DNA of 64,000 nt, from NCBI RefSeq assembly GCF_000716675.1, contig NZ_JNXT01000006.1, positions 1 to 64,000 of the forward strand. Direction: 5' to 3'. A program made the translations under genes and the position numbers. The notes under the pieces are model-generated. The model had not been told where the DNA came from, searched no databases, and saw nothing but the letters and a program-made list of their open reading frames with translations. Shown in pieces: positions 18,109-27,282 of this stretch; position 1 is the first letter of the stretch, and each line of letters opens with the position of its first letter. This stretch comes from Streptomyces alboflavus (GTDB lineage: Bacteria > Actinomycetota > Actinomycetes > Streptomycetales > Streptomycetaceae).

Positions 18109-21100
18109 GCACCGCGAGAACCCTGGTCACCGACACCGTCGCCACCGTCGGCGGGTTGCTGCCCTACGACCTCCTTGTTCGGATCAAGGAGGGCAAGGAA
18201 CAGTCCGGGTCAAAGCCCGCCGACTACCGGCTGTTCGCCAAGGGCGAGTCCGTACGGGACGCCGCCGAGCGCTCCTGGGGCTATCTGTGCGGCGTCTGGG
18301 CCGCCTACCAGGACGCTCTCGCCCGCGACGGGGCGGACGACGACACCGGCGTGCACGCGGTGGGGCTGACCACCGAACGCTGGCTGCTGCCCCTGTTCGA
18401 GCAGCTCGGCTTCGGCGCGCTGTCCGCCGTTCCGGAGCCCGGCCTGCCCGCCCACGACAACACCAAGGATTTCCCGGTCAGTCACGCGTGGGCGCATGTG
18501 CCCGTGCACCTCACCGGTTGGAACGTCCCGCTGGACGTCCGCACCCCCCACGTGGCGCCGCAGGCCCCGCAGTCCATGGTGCAGGAGTACCTCAACCGCT
18601 CAGGTGACAAGGCTCTGTGGGGTGTCCTGTCCAACGGCCGCCAGCTGCGGCTGCTGCGCGAGTCCGCGTCGCTGACCGGCGCCGCGTTCATCGAGTTCGA
18701 CCTCCGGGCGATCTTCGAGGGCAAGCGGTCCGACGACTTCGTCCTCCTGTGGCGCCTGCTGCACCGCACCCGCTTCGAGGGCGAGCCCGCCGCCTCCTGC
18801 CCACTGGAGAAGTGGCGCACCGAGGCCATCGACTCCGGCACCCGCGCCCTCAAGGAACTCCGCAAGGGCGTCGAGAAGGCCCTCACCGTGATCGGCGGCG
18901 GACTGATCGCTCACCCCGACAACGCGAAGCTGCGCGAGGCCCTGCACGCCCGCACGCTCACCGTCCGCGACCTGCATCCCGCCCTGCTGCGCCTCGTCTA
19001 CCGACTCCTCTTCCTCTTCGTCACCGAGGACCGCGGCCTGCTCCTGCACCCGGACGCCGACAAGACCGCACGCGACCGCTATGAGAAGTACTTCTCCACC
19101 GGCCGCCTGCGCCGCCTCGCCCGCCGCTCCGGCAGCCCGCACGGCGACCAGTGGGAGGCCCTCACCCTCGTCATCAAGGGCCTCGGCGAGCCCGGCGGGC
19201 GCCCCGAACTGGGCTTGCCCGCCCTCGGCGGCCTCTTCGAACCCATCCCGGTGGACAAGCGCCTCGACGGTCTCGCCCTCACCAACGAGTCCCTGTACGA
19301 GGCCGTGCGCGCCCTCGCCGTCATCTTCGACGTCAAGCTCGGCCGCCCCCGCAAGGTCGACTACCGACATCTGGGAGCGGACGAACTCGGCTCGGTCTAC
19401 GAGTCGTTGCTCGAACTAGATCCCCGCCAGGAAGAGGACGGCTCCTACGTCCTGAAGAAGCTGGACGGCAACGACCGCAAGACCTCCGGCTCCTACTACA
19501 CGCCCTCCCCGCTGATCGACTGCCTCCTGGACTCGGCCCTCGACCCCGTCATCGAGCGGGCCGTCCGCTCGGGCACGACGAAGCAGGAACGCAAGGCGGC
19601 GCTGCTGGCCCTGACCGTGTGCGACCCGGCCTGCGGCAGCGGCCACTTCCTGGTCGCGGCGGCCCGCCGCATCGCCCGCCGCCTCGCGGAGATCGAGACC
19701 GACGACCCGGAGCCGACCGCCGAGGCCGTCCGGGACGCCCTGCGCGAGGTCATCTCCCGCTGCGTGTACGGCGTTGACCTCAACGAGATGGCCGTGGAGC
19801 TGGCCAAGGTCTCCCTGTGGATCGAAGCCATGAAGCCGGGCCGCCCGCTCACCTTCCTCGACGCGCACATCAAGCACGGCAACGGGCTGCTCGGCACGAC
19901 ACCCAAGCTCCTCGCGGGCGGGCTGCCCGACGAGGCGTTCAAGGTCCTGGAGGGCGACGAGTCCAAGGCCGTCAGGAACCTGAAGGCCCGCAACGCGAGC
20001 GAGCGGGAGCGGTGGCTGGCGGCGCTGCACCACCACGCGAACCAGGACGCCCTCTTCTCCGAGCAGCATGCGCTGGAGATCTCCAACGCGGCGATCAGCG
20101 CGAAGACATCGGACATCACGACCGCACGGTCGGAGAAACTGGAGGACGTCCAGAACCAGGCTCGCGCTTACCACGAACTCACCACCTCCAGGGACTACGT
20201 GCGGGCTCTGGAGCTCGCCGACGCGTGGTGCGCGGCGTTCGTCTGGGAGAAGACCGAACACACCGACGGCACGAAACGGACGGACGAGACCTTCCCGCCC
20301 GCGCTCACCACGGACTCCCTGCTCGCCCTGCACTCCGCCGACGGCGGCGCGACTTTGCCTGCGGGCACGGTGAAGAAGGTGAAGCGGCTGCGCAAGGAGT
20401 ACCGCTTCTTCCACTGGCACCTGGAGTTCCCCGAGGTGTTCCGGGTGCCGGCCGATCCGGACGCCGCGGGAGTGGATAAACGCACCGGGTGGAAGGGTGG
20501 GTTCAGCTGCGTCCTCGGGAACCCGCCGTGGGAGCGGGTCAAGCTCCAGGAGCAGGAGTTCTTCGCCACTCGTGACGCCTCGGTCGCGAACGCCGCGAAC
20601 AAGGCGGCCCGCGAGCGCCGGATCGCCGCGCTGGCCACCAGCGAGGAGGAGGCGGACCAGGCGCTGCACGCCGAGTTCATCGAGGCGCGTCGCCTCTCCG
20701 AAGGCGTCAGCCACCTGCTGCGCGGCTCGGGCCGCTTTCCGCTCGCAGGGCGCGGCGACGTCAACACGTACGCGGTGTTCGCGGAGGCGGCTTCGCTCGG
20801 CATCGCCCCCGAGGGGCGCTTCGGCCTGGTCCTGCCGACCGGCATCGCCACCGACGCGACGACCGCGCCGTTCTTCTCCGACCTGGTCCGAAGCTCACGG
20901 CTCGCCTCGTTCCTGGACTTCGAGAACGAAGCGTTCATCCTCAGCCGGGACGTGCACCACTCGGTCCGGTTCTCGCTGCTGACCGTCACCGGCCGGGGTG
21001 AGCGGGTGGAATCGGCGTCCTTCGCGTTCGGCACCCGCCACATGGAGGACCTCGACGAGCGCCGCTTCGCGATGCCGCCCGAGGAAATCCTCCTGGTCAA

Positions 21101-22271
21101 CCCCAACACGGGCACGCTGCCGGTGTTCCGTACGCGCAGGGACGCGGAGATCACGCTGGGGATCTACCGGCGCGTCCCGGTCCTCCGGCGCGAACCGGAC
21201 GCGGACGGCAAGGGCGGCACGGATCCGTGGGGCCTGACCTTCATGACCATGTTTCACATGTCCAACGACTCGCACCTGTTCCGCGGCAAGGCGGAGTTGG
21301 AGGCCGAGGGCTGGAAGCTCAAGGGCAACATCTTCAAGCACCCGTCCGACGGGCGCCGCTATCTCCCGCTGTACGAGGCGAAGATGCTGCACCACTTCGA
21401 CCACCGGCTCGGGACGTACGAGGGGCAGACGCAGGCGCAGGCGAATGTGGGGACGCTGCCGCGCGTGACGCCGGAGCAGCATGATGACCCGGAGTTCGCG
21501 CCTATGCCTCGGTACTGGGTGCCGGAGTTCGACGTGGACTCGGGGAAACGGGACAAGAAGGGGAACCGGATCATGTGGCCGGGGGTGGCTACGCGGCTGG
21601 CTGAGCGGGAGTGGGACAGCCCTTGGCTGGTGGGCTTCCGGAAGATCTGCCGTTCCACGGACCGTCGCACCGTGTTGTCCTTCCTGTTCCCCGCGGTGGG
21701 ACTCGGCGACTCCGCGAACTTGATGTTGCCGACGGCCGATGGGGCGGCGGCGGGCCTGTACGCAAACACGACGTCGTTTGTGCTCGACTACGTGCTTCGG
21801 CAGAAGCTCGCCGGAACGAACCTGAACTTCTTCCAGTTCGAGCAGCTCGCCGTGTTGCCGCCCGGTTCGTTCATGGAGCTTGCCCCTGATGGGGGCGGCA
21901 CGTTGGACAGCTGGCTTGAGCGGCGGGTGCTTGAACTGTGCTACACCGCGCAGGATATGGGGCCGTGGGCCCGTCGTCTGGGCGACACCGGCCGCCCTTT
22001 CCGCTGGGATCCGAACCGACGCGAGCTGCTGCGGGCAGAGGTGGAGGCCGCGATGTTCCATCTCTACGGACTTGGCCGTGACGACGTGCAGTACGTCATG
22101 GAGACGTTCTCCATCGTCAGGCGCGAGGAGGAGGCCGCCCACGGCGCCTACCGCACCCGCGACCTCATCCTCGACATCTACGACCGCATGGCGGAGGCCC
22201 GCGAGACCGGCCGCGCGTACCAGACCGTGCTGGACCCGCCGCCGGGCCAGGGCCCCCGCCACGAGAGCTGA
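18105..22271 (+). CDS. Eco57I-type N6-adenine DNA methyltransferase, DrmMI-like
   Basis: 1388 aa. SAM-binding motif I (DPACGSGHFLVAA) is near 507 and catalytic motif IV NPPWERVKLQ near 805, typical of gamma-class N6-adenine methyltransferases fused to a long target-recognition region. The N-terminal ~400 residues resemble the helical region of Eco57I/PglX-type enzymes and contain YYTPSPLIDCLL just before motif I. In DISARM this protein marks host DNA so that the helicase-nuclease part ignores it. PglX of BREX has a similar architecture, but no PglZ, BrxC or BrxL is present. GTG start at 18105 with GGGAG upstream, in a GTGA overlap. Confidence 0.87.
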   Translation: MSTARTLVTDTVATVGGLLPYDLLVRIKEGKEQSGSKPADYRLFAKGESVRDAAERSWGYLCGVWAAYQDALARDGADDDTGVHAVGLTTERWLLPLFEQLGFGALSAVPEPGLPAHDNTKDFPVSHAWAHVPVHLTGWNVPLDVRTPHVAPQAPQSMVQEYLNRSGDKALWGVLSNGRQLRLLRESASLTGAAFIEFDLRAIFEGKRSDDFVLLWRLLHRTRFEGEPAASCPLEKWRTEAIDSGTRALKELRKGVEKALTVIGGGLIAHPDNAKLREALHARTLTVRDLHPALLRLVYRLLFLFVTEDRGLLLHPDADKTARDRYEKYFSTGRLRRLARRSGSPHGDQWEALTLVIKGLGEPGGRPELGLPALGGLFEPIPVDKRLDGLALTNESLYEAVRALAVIFDVKLGRPRKVDYRHLGADELGSVYESLLELDPRQEEDGSYVLKKLDGNDRKTSGSYYTPSPLIDCLLDSALDPVIERAVRSGTTKQERKAALLALTVCDPACGSGHFLVAAARRIARRLAEIETDDPEPTAEAVRDALREVISRCVYGVDLNEMAVELAKVSLWIEAMKPGRPLTFLDAHIKHGNGLLGTTPKLLAGGLPDEAFKVLEGDESKAVRNLKARNASERERWLAALHHHANQDALFSEQHALEISNAAISAKTSDITTARSEKLEDVQNQARAYHELTTSRDYVRALELADAWCAAFVWEKTEHTDGTKRTDETFPPALTTDSLLALHSADGGATLPAGTVKKVKRLRKEYRFFHWHLEFPEVFRVPADPDAAGVDKRTGWKGGFSCVLGNPPWERVKLQEQEFFATRDASVANAANKAARERRIAALATSEEEADQALHAEFIEARRLSEGVSHLLRGSGRFPLAGRGDVNTYAVFAEAASLGIAPEGRFGLVLPTGIATDATTAPFFSDLVRSSRLASFLDFENEAFILSRDVHHSVRFSLLTVTGRGERVESASFAFGTRHMEDLDERRFAMPPEEILLVNPNTGTLPVFRTRRDAEITLGIYRRVPVLRREPDADGKGGTDPWGLTFMTMFHMSNDSHLFRGKAELEAEGWKLKGNIFKHPSDGRRYLPLYEAKMLHHFDHRLGTYEGQTQAQANVGTLPRVTPEQHDDPEFAPMPRYWVPEFDVDSGKRDKKGNRIMWPGVATRLAEREWDSPWLVGFRKICRSTDRRTVLSFLFPAVGLGDSANLMLPTADGAAAGLYANTTSFVLDYVLRQKLAGTNLNFFQFEQLAVLPPGSFMELAPDGGGTLDSWLERRVLELCYTAQDMGPWARRLGDTGRPFRWDPNRRELLRAEVEAAMFHLYGLGRDDVQYVMETFSIVRREEEAAHGAYRTRDLILDIYDRMAEARETGRAYQTVLDPPPGQGPRHES

Positions 22272-22296
22272 ACCGCGAATTCACGGGTGGAGCCGG

Positions 22297-22495
22297 TTAG
22301 TTGAGCTGGCTCCGCCCGAGTTCGGCGACGCACCCGGCCCAGGCGGCACGTGCGAACGCGAGCTGCGGGCCCTGAGTTCGAGTCACGTACGTGGATGGCT
22401 GTGAGGGCTGCGGCCACCTCGACGCACTCGCCGCCCTCGTCCCCGCTGTAGTTGCTCTTGAACCAGTCGACCTGCGCGGGCTGTTCGGTGTACAC
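22297..22495 (-). pseudogene. DUF397 protein, frameshifted
   Basis: Streptomyces DUF397 proteins are ~65 aa partners of Xre/Scr1-type regulators. From GTG 22495 the reading is MYTEQPAQVDWFKSNYSGDE and on to HVRDSNSGP. The expected continuation (PQLAFARAAWAGCVAELG) is found in a different frame, from about 22375 to the stop at 22297. One frameshift near 22375-22390 therefore breaks the gene. The neighbouring Xre gene is also broken. Confidence 0.75.
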
Positions 22496-23240
22496 AGGTC
22501 TCCCAGCATCTTCTCGATCAGGCGCAGGGAATCGCGGGTGGTGAGCGCCTGCCCTCGGATGCTGCCATATTTCGCGGCCAGGACTCGTACGTCTTCCGGA
22601 TCGGCGATCAGGCGACTGATGTGCTGAACCTCCAGGTACGCCATCCGCGGGTGGCCCTTGATTTCGAGCAAGGTGAACGGGCCTCCCATCCCGGCGTGGT
22701 CCTCGCTGACCGTCGGCATGACCTGCACCTAGACATGGCGAAGGCGGCTCACCTGGACCAGGTGTTCAAGTTGCTCCCGTTGAACTGCGCGGCCACCGAA
22801 GGACTGCCTGAGGACCGATTCCTGCACGATGGCGCTTACCGTAGCTGGCGGTCGGCACGGCCTGGTTGGCGAATTAGCACAGTTCTACCGCATCGGCCTC
22901 CAACTCCGCATAAATCCCGAAACCACTCCGGATGCCGCACCCTCCGCCGCGCCTTCGCCTGCTCCGCATCCTCCCCAAGCAGCGCCAACAGCCCACCGCA
23001 ACGGAGAAGTTCATCCACCGTCGCCAAGAAGTCCGGCTGCGGAGTCCGTTGCCCCCGCTCGATCGAGGAGATCTGCTCCTCGTTGTACCCAACCGCCTGC
23101 CCCAGCTCCCGCTGGTTCATCCCGGCCCGCTCCCGCGCCGCCTTGATCATGCGGCCGATGGCGCGGAACAGGTCCGCTACCTCCTCGGAGCCCGCCGGAT
23201 CTCCAGCGCCACCCGCGTCGCTTCGTACCGCCACCACCAC
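22490..23240 (-). pseudogene. Xre/Scr1-family HTH regulator, multiply disrupted
   Basis: The intact N-terminal HTH (MIKAARERAGMNQRELGQAV, then EEQISSIERGQRTPQPDFLA) starts at about 23240. After HPEWFRD at ~22935 the frame shifts to read IYAELEADAVELC. A stop codon follows where a Tyr is expected (C-stop-FANQAVP), and the Scr1-type C-terminal part (MGGPFTLLEIKGHPRMAYLE) is in yet another frame at 22500-22690. With at least two frameshifts and one nonsense codon the gene is dead. Such regulators normally control a DUF397 partner and nearby anti-sigma-like ATPases, whose relics are alongside. Confidence 0.8.
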
Positions 23241-23249
23241 TCATCGCCC

Positions 23250-23485
23250 GCCCGCTCGTTCCAGTCCCGGCCGCCGCCTGGGCCTGCCGCCCGTGGATCT
23301 CCTGCCCACCGAGCCCCGACCGCGTGCGTCACGGCCGGACGGACCCCCGGACAACTCCCGTACAAGCCGGGCCGCCCACCCGGACAGCCTGCCCGCACCG
23401 CCGGACAGTCACGCTGCGTACGGCGGCGTGTGCTCCCCCCCTCGTTAGATCGGGCGCGTCACCCTCGGTGATGTGAACCAGGAAA
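23250..23485. other. Gene-free stretch between two pseudogenes
   Basis: About 235 bp rich in CCGG/GCCG with no credible reading frame. It separates the leftward Xre relic from the rightward anti-sigma relic and presumably once held their divergent promoters. I see no clear repeat or hairpin. Confidence 0.5.
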
Positions 23486-23728
23486 CCGAGGTCGTCGACC
23501 CTCAATCAGACGCGCACATGGGCCCGCCTCTACGTCCATCTGCATCCGACCGAACTGCGGATCGAGGTCACCGACGCCCATGGCTACAGATAGCCGACGC
23601 CACAGGAATCCGACACCGGCGGTGAGACGGGGCGCGGCCTGCTGCTCGTCGAGGCCCTCTCCGACGACTGGGGCGTGCGCCCGCACCACCCCGGCGGCAA
23701 AACGGTATGGGCCGTGTTCCGGCGGTGA
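23486..23728 (+). pseudogene. Anti-sigma-factor-type ATPase (HATPase_c) relic
   Basis: The frame ending at 23728 reads ARLYVHLHPTELRIEVTDAH, then a TAG at 23591, then TGGETGRGLLLVEALSDDWG and KTVWAVFRR. This is the C-terminal half of a Streptomyces RsbW-like HATPase_c domain (G1 box TGRGL, conserved DDWG). The 5' half with the N box is missing, and the internal stop kills what remains. Such ATPases are often linked to Xre/DUF397 pairs. Confidence 0.7.
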
Positions 23729-23743
23729 GGCGTGAGGGCGGGG

Positions 23744-25495
23744 TCAGAAACGGAACCCGAACAGTCCGCCTTCGTCGTAGGCGTCGGTCAGGCGTGGCTC
23801 GATCAGGTAGGGAGAAGGGTCGAAGCCGCCCAGGCGGGCGCGTTCCAGCTTGTCCGAGTTGAACGTCACGATGTACTGGAGTCCTTCCTCCTCGGCGACC
23901 TCGGACGCGAGCGTCAGCGCCTCGGTCACCTGACGGTCGTCCACGCCGTCGAAGAGGTGGCTGTCGTGGACCAGGAAGTCGGGCCCGCGGTCGTGGCGGT
24001 GGGCGATCACCGCGGCCGTGAGATCGAGGCAGAAGATCACCATCTTGTTGATGCCGACGCTGCCCTGACTGTCGACATGGGCGGAGATCTCCAGGCTGCT
24101 GGTACCGGCCCTGATGGTGAGGTAGGCCTGTCGGTCCTGCCCGTAGAGGCGGCGGGCGAATCGGGCGAAGAGCCATGTGGCCTCACGCGTCTGCTCGCCG
24201 CGTTCGTCCAGGTCGAGCTCCAACTCCTCCTGGAGCTCGACGCGCTGCGCCGTGATCTCCCGCTGACTGGCCTCCATGAACTGGGCCGTCTCGTGCTGTT
24301 TGCGCAGTGCTTCGAGTGCCGCCTGCTTCTGCGCGAGCAACTGCTGGAGCGCCGTGAGGCCGTCGAGGGCGCCTCCGTCGCGCAGTGCGCTCAGCGTCTC
24401 GGTGAGCTCCTCGGCGAGACGGGCGCGCTCGTGTTCGCGCGCCGTGAGTCTGTCTTGTGTCTCCGCGATCTCGTCGGCGAGGTAGCGGCGGCGGTTGCGG
24501 ACGATGGAGGCGTGGAATCCGCGTACGTCCTCGAAGGACCGGTGCACTCGGTCCGGGAGAACGACACCCAGCTCCTGGTAGACGGCGTCCACGTATTCCG
24601 TGTCCGAGTCGTTGGCCTCGTCCACCGCGCGCCGCAGTTCCGCCAGGTTCCGGCGGTCGATGACGTCCTGCTCCGGCAGTGAGCGAACTTTCTTGTCCAA
24701 CTCGTCTGCCCGCTGCTGGAGTTCCTCGTACGCCGGCAGGACACGGAAGGCGGCGATCTGCTCGCTGAGTCGCTTCACATCCCCCTCGGCGACGATGATC
24801 CGGCCGCGCAGGTCCGCCGTCGTACCGACGACTTGGTGCCAGGACGGATCGTTCATGGCCGACCGCAGCTGCCTTCGGGTCGCCTCCCGTGCGGCGATGT
24901 CGCGGTAGCCGGCGGCGAGTCGCCAGTCCAGTCCGAGGAGATAGGCGAGGTTGGCCGCGGCCTCGGCCGTGGGCTGCTGCGGATAGGTCCGCACCGGGTC
25001 GTTGAAGGCGTGCGAACCGACACGGCGTACGAGGAGCGACAGCAGGGCGCGTCCCGAGATGCCGGGATGGTCGGCGGGCAGCCGGAAGAGGTCTGCCTCT
25101 ATGCGTGTCCTCCACTCCGTCACCGGCATCTCACGGGTGAGGTTGAGCTCGAACAGCCCTCCGGCATCGCCCTCGGCGCCCCCTGGGGCATCGGTCAGGA
25201 CGATGCCCTGCTGGGCACCGCGCCTGCTCACCCGCACCGGGTCCTCTCGTCCGGGCCAGTCCATGGTCAGCGTGAAGAGGGTGTGCCGAAGCCGGGTGCG
25301 GGTGGGCAGACTGCCCTTGCCGGCCTGGGCACCCAGGGCGAAGTGCAGCAGCTCCACCAGGCTGGACTTTCCGGTGCCGTTGCGGCTGTCCGTCTTCGTC
25401 GCCCCGGGGTGCGCCTCGGCGACCAGAAGGTTGAGGCCGCGCCGGAACTCAACGGTACGGAACCGGGGATCGTCAGCGCTCAGACGACGCAGCAT
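23744..25495 (-). CDS. ABC-three-component system SMC-like ATPase (DUF2326)
   Basis: 583 aa. Walker A NGTGKSSLVELLHFALG lies near 40, where SMC/RecN-type ATPases carry it. A long Arg/Glu-rich coiled coil covers ~220-430. The C-terminal DUF2326 region has a Walker B-like segment DFLVHDSHLFDG near 500. In ABC-3C systems this ATPase, a small middle component and an effector form one predicted conflict complex. Its GTG start overlaps the end of the middle-component gene by 23 nt. It is the last gene of a leftward operon that starts with the RAMA protein. Confidence 0.85.
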   Translation of the reverse strand: MLRRLSADDPRFRTVEFRRGLNLLVAEAHPGATKTDSRNGTGKSSLVELLHFALGAQAGKGSLPTRTRLRHTLFTLTMDWPGREDPVRVSRRGAQQGIVLTDAPGGAEGDAGGLFELNLTREMPVTEWRTRIEADLFRLPADHPGISGRALLSLLVRRVGSHAFNDPVRTYPQQPTAEAAANLAYLLGLDWRLAAGYRDIAAREATRRQLRSAMNDPSWHQVVGTTADLRGRIIVAEGDVKRLSEQIAAFRVLPAYEELQQRADELDKKVRSLPEQDVIDRRNLAELRRAVDEANDSDTEYVDAVYQELGVVLPDRVHRSFEDVRGFHASIVRNRRRYLADEIAETQDRLTAREHERARLAEELTETLSALRDGGALDGLTALQQLLAQKQAALEALRKQHETAQFMEASQREITAQRVELQEELELDLDERGEQTREATWLFARFARRLYGQDRQAYLTIRAGTSSLEISAHVDSQGSVGINKMVIFCLDLTAAVIAHRHDRGPDFLVHDSHLFDGVDDRQVTEALTLASEVAEEEGLQYIVTFNSDKLERARLGGFDPSPYLIEPRLTDAYDEGGLFGFRF

Positions 25496-25763
25496 CGCCC
25501 CTCCTTCTGGTCGGCGAATCGGCTCGCTTTCTCGTCAGCAGATCGTCGCGGAATTCGATCACACCGAGCGCGTACAGCACATCGAGCCCGAGGACGAACC
25601 ACTGGAAGGAGACCGGAGAGTGGTGACCGAGCCGGACACGTTCGGTGCGGAACCGCGACCAGGTCTGGGTGACCGTCAGAGGCATGTCGAGGACCCGCAA
25701 GATCTGTGCACCGACGGCCAGCAGAGAGCGGTCCGGGGAGATGCCCTTCGTCGGCGTGATCAC
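25473..25763 (-). CDS. ABC-three-component system middle component (MC6-like)
   Basis: 96 aa winged-helix-like protein (TKGISPDRSLLAVGAQILRV, SFQWFVLGLDVLYALGVIEF) matching the middle-component 6 family, which links the SMC-like ATPase to the effector. The GTG at 25763 overlaps the TGA of the effector gene (GTGA) and the gene runs 23 nt into the ATPase gene, so the three are translationally coupled. The last ~15 residues, which overlap the ATPase gene, are poorly conserved in character. Confidence 0.8.
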   Translation of the reverse strand: MITPTKGISPDRSLLAVGAQILRVLDMPLTVTQTWSRFRTERVRLGHHSPVSFQWFVLGLDVLYALGVIEFRDDLLTRKRADSPTRRRGDAASSER

Positions 25764-26701
25764 GCTGCGCTCCGGTCCGCCGGGCCCGGGACCCAGCCGT
25801 CGGGCGGCACGTCGAAGACGTCACAGCGTTGGAAGAAGTGGGCGATGACGATCCAGGCGCAGTACATCGAGTTCAGGCTCGGCGCGGCGTTCCCCAGGAT
25901 GTACTCCTGCAGTGCCGCCCACAGCTTGTCCTGGTCGTCGGTGTCGGCCCTGACCTGGTCGTAGTACACCCGGAAGCCCTGCGCGACCCGGTCCGCCTCG
26001 TCCGGTGCGCCGAGTCCGGCGTAGTACCTCTCGACGAGGTGGCTGTGGCCGATTCCCTGGATCAGTGCGCCTCGGACGTCGCCGGTCAGACCGTTCCACT
26101 CGATCTTGTACTTGTTGACCTCGGGGAGAGCGGCGAGGGGTTCGGCCGTGCGCCGCTGCTCACCGAGCCGGATGAGCAGCACCTCGAGGTCGGTGAGTCC
26201 GATGCCGTACGTCTTGTCTTGGACCGGCAGTTCACGACCGAGCAGCTCCTCCGTAGCGATTCTGTCGAGTCGCATGACGTCGTTCCACAGCCGGTGCCAG
26301 CCGTAGTGTTCCACCCGGCGCGGGCGGAGCTTCTCCTGTGCCTCGGACATCATCACGCTCAACTCCGGGTGGACGCCCTTGAGATCGTTGACCGCGAAGC
26401 GGAACGTGTCGAAGGCGTCCGGCCTCTTGGCGAGGGCCTTCTCCAGGTCGGAGGTGAACTTGCGCTTCACCCGGGCGATGTCGTCGGTCTGCGGCGAGTA
26501 GCACGCCCAGAGCACCCGGTCCCACAGAAGAAGTCCGTCGGCGCCCAGATCGCCGAGATTTCCGTGGGTCCGTACAGGTACGAAGTCGGGGTGTCGCAGG
26601 CTCAGCAGGTGGTGGATCAATTGCTCGAAGCTCTCGCCCGGCATGTCGGTGAGCTGCTGGCGCAAAGTGAGCTGCGCGAGCATGCGCTGGGTGAAGTCCA
26701 C
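25760..26701 (-). CDS. ABC-three-component system effector protein (CTD7-like)
   Basis: 313 aa. The N-terminal part looks like a restriction-endonuclease fold: ESFEQLIHHLLSLRHPDFVP, then GDLGADGLL and a strand with WACYSPQTDDIARVKRKF, in the places where a PD-(D/E)XK protein carries E, D and Q/K. The C-terminal ~170 residues resemble CTD7 of ABC-3C effectors, the part proposed to bind the middle component. Predicted job: the DNA-cleaving arm of the complex. It starts at 26701, 26 bp after the RAMA gene. Confidence 0.78.
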   Translation of the reverse strand: MDFTQRMLAQLTLRQQLTDMPGESFEQLIHHLLSLRHPDFVPVRTHGNLGDLGADGLLLWDRVLWACYSPQTDDIARVKRKFTSDLEKALAKRPDAFDTFRFAVNDLKGVHPELSVMMSEAQEKLRPRRVEHYGWHRLWNDVMRLDRIATEELLGRELPVQDKTYGIGLTDLEVLLIRLGEQRRTAEPLAALPEVNKYKIEWNGLTGDVRGALIQGIGHSHLVERYYAGLGAPDEADRVAQGFRVYYDQVRADTDDQDKLWAALQEYILGNAAPSLNSMYCAWIVIAHFFQRCDVFDVPPDGWVPGPADRSAA

Positions 26702-26726
26702 GTGGTCGATCCCCCGTCGAAAGTGG

Positions 26727-27110
26727 TCAGGCTCTGCCGCGAAGGGCGCTCAAGGACGTGCCGTCGTCCGTGTGCCAGGCGTCCCAACCATTGGCTTTGG
26801 CCCCGGTCACCGCCTCACACGCGCCGGACGGCGACCCACAGATCCGGCCGTCCTCCAGGCGAAGACCGCCTCCGGCGGTGACGTGTGCGTGGTGCTCCTG
26901 CCCGAGGTTGCGGCGGCGCCAGGTCAGCCGCTGCTCCGGCTTCAGCAGTCCCGCGGCGAGCAACTTGGCGAGCGCGCCCGGCTGGGTCGACGCCTCATCC
27001 AGGGCGAGCAGACGCCGCAGCACGCTGTTGGGTGTGTCGATCAGCGGTTTGGCTTCGCGCTGCAGGCGCGCGAAGACCTCGGCGTCAACGGTGATGCTGT
27101 GCTCGGACAT
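26727..27110 (-). CDS. RAMA-domain modified-DNA reader with SeqA/RHH-like N-terminus
   Basis: 127 aa. The N-terminal segment (ITVDAEVFARLQREAKPLID) resembles the ribbon-helix-helix/SeqA N-terminal class. The C-terminal ~60 residues (GGGLRLEDGRICGSPSGACE, then GWDAWHTDDGTSLSALR) match the RAMA domain, predicted to read modified bases in restriction systems. The ATG at 27110 has GGGGG 6 nt upstream; upstream in-frame codons cross the AT-rich promoter region and are rejected. It heads the ABC-3C operon, so it may target the complex to modified DNA. Confidence 0.78.
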   Translation of the reverse strand: MSEHSITVDAEVFARLQREAKPLIDTPNSVLRRLLALDEASTQPGALAKLLAAGLLKPEQRLTWRRRNLGQEHHAHVTAGGGLRLEDGRICGSPSGACEAVTGAKANGWDAWHTDDGTSLSALRGRA

Positions 27111-27134
27111 CGAGCCCCCTTTCTTCGGAACAAA

Positions 27135-27161
27135 TTTTCTCTCAATGTGATAGAGAGAAAA
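27135..27161. promoter_or_regulatory. Palindromic operator candidate in a divergent AT-rich promoter
   Basis: TTTTCTCTC and GAGAGAAAA form a perfect 9-bp dyad around a 9-nt spacer, in one of the most AT-rich spots of the window, 25 bp upstream of the RAMA start and between divergent units. The RHH-like N-terminus of the RAMA protein makes autoregulation at this dyad plausible. Confidence 0.55.
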
Positions 27162-27282
27162 AAATAGCGACTCCTGCGGCTTGCTGTCAACTCCGATTCC
27201 GGGAGGGTGGGTCATTGCCTGCATGTCGTCTGGCCGTAAACTGAGTCAACGGGTGCAGCTGGGTGCGAGAAGGAGTTACGTA

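Noticed and set aside
18105..22271. BREX/Pgl assignment for the large methyltransferase
   Set aside because: PglX is similar in build, but no PglZ, BrxC/PglY or BrxL gene is present; the adjacent SNF2 and DUF1998 helicases fit DISARM better.
22621..23448. Plus-strand frame of 275 codons
   Set aside because: It is antisense to the Xre pseudogene, which shows a clear HTH and Scr1-type sequence on the minus strand.
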